A model generated the notes under the pieces. It searched no databases. It had not been told where the DNA came from and was given only the letters and a program-made list of their open reading frames with translations. Source: a virus. From it: a stretch of DNA of 20,181 bases. Numbering within the stretch: position 1 is the stretch's first letter; each line of letters begins with the position of its first letter. The stretch lies in the IMG/VR virus record IMGVR_UViG_3300043465_000218, positions 1 through 20,181 of that record. One strand, given 5' to 3'. Positions 19,857 to 20,181 of the stretch are shown piece by piece. The position numbers were made by a program, and so were the translations under genes.

Positions 19857-20181
19857 ACTCTGTACTCCACGGGTCAACAATACGAGGCAACGGTGCCACA
19901 TTCTGACGGCGAGTCGCCGACCATGTAGCCAACGTTACCGCCATCAAAGGTGTGATGTCGGAACCATCACGACGCGCCCAACGCCACGAATCACCGACAG
20001 TTTGCCTAGTCGCTGCCAATGTTGCCACATCCAACCCCGCATGGCGACGAATACTCAAACGACCATCAGCGAGATCATCAAAAAACGATGCGCACGCATG
20101 CTGCACCTCAGTCGGCGGCAACTCAACAACACGAACACCAGCACGCCTCAAATCAGGAACCAGAGAACCAGCAGGCCCACG
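19849..20181 (-). CDS. terL: Large terminase subunit, C-terminal end (partial)
   Basis: The frame is open to the right edge of the window, so this is a 3' fragment of 110 residues. It contains RGPAGSLVPDLRRAGVRVVE, then ACASFFDDLADGRLSIRRHAG, TVGDSWRWARRDGSDITPLM and TLATWSATRR. This matches the end of the nuclease half of actinobacteriophage terminases, in which the GP-GSL, CGAFYDxV-GRL and GDAWxWxRR patterns recur. TerL cuts concatemeric DNA and pumps it into the prohead through the portal. The ATPase half, with the Walker motifs, lies outside the window. It immediately precedes the membrane protein and portal. Confidence 0.88.
   Translation of the reverse strand, partial: RGPAGSLVPDLRRAGVRVVELPPTEVQHACASFFDDLADGRLSIRRHAGLDVATLAATRQTVGDSWRWARRDGSDITPLMAVTLATWSATRRQNVAPLPRIVDPWSTEYA

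Noticed and set aside
1-20181. tRNA genes, CRISPR arrays, integrase and attachment sites
   Set aside because: I looked for tRNA-like arms, regularly spaced repeats and recombinase motifs by eye and found none; this is not a substitute for a tRNA or repeat search.

Overview
The window is about 20 kb of a tailed double-stranded DNA phage (or prophage) genome with a siphovirus-type plan. Every gene I can support is on the minus strand, so the window reads biologically from right to left. The HK97-type head genes, long tape measure, -1 frameshifted tail assembly chaperone, collagen-like tail protein and M15-type endolysin all fit a long non-contractile-tailed phage. The TerL C-terminus, the HTH/calcineurin-like phosphoesterase pair and the small Cys/His proteins resemble families I know mainly from actinobacteriophages. 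An actinobacterial host is therefore my best guess, but it is an inference. No integrase, repressor, tRNA or CRISPR array is visible.

Right part, head (about 12.6-20.2 kb): the C-terminal end of the large terminase (cut by the window edge), a 46-residue membrane protein, portal, a multidomain prohead protease, the major capsid protein, two small head-associated proteins, a head-tail adaptor and a probable tail terminator. These are followed by two tandem paralogous tail tube-like proteins and the G/GT tail assembly chaperone pair. The GT product is made by a -1 frameshift at AAACCCT and does not appear as a single open frame.

Middle, tail and lysis (about 4.7-12.6 kb): a gp10-like protein, the tape measure protein with 45-residue repeats, a baseplate-type minor tail protein, tail fibre and accessory proteins, an M15-family peptidase endolysin, two small membrane proteins (a holin candidate and a second TM/coiled-coil protein), a BppU-like domain protein, a collagen-like/glycine-rich adhesin and a small fibre-associated protein.

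Left part, accessory (1-4.7 kb): an HTH protein overlaps a calcineurin-like phosphoesterase, which overlaps a 92-residue protein. A hairpin-rich intergenic region follows. It ends at a strong sigma70-like promoter placed so that the next gene would be leaderless. That promoter starts a compact overlapping operon: three small unknown proteins, a Mom-like GNAT-fold DNA modification candidate in an AT-rich patch, a membrane protein, a beta-class (SPPY) DNA methyltransferase, two small Cys/His-rich proteins and the start of a lipoprotein-like gene. The methyltransferase and Mom-like protein together suggest DNA modification that protects the phage against restriction.

Almost every gene overlaps its neighbour by 1-17 bases (ATGA, TGATG, GTGA), so translational coupling is probably widespread. 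Many real starts lie inside longer open frames; the starts given here were chosen from ribosome binding sites and overlaps.
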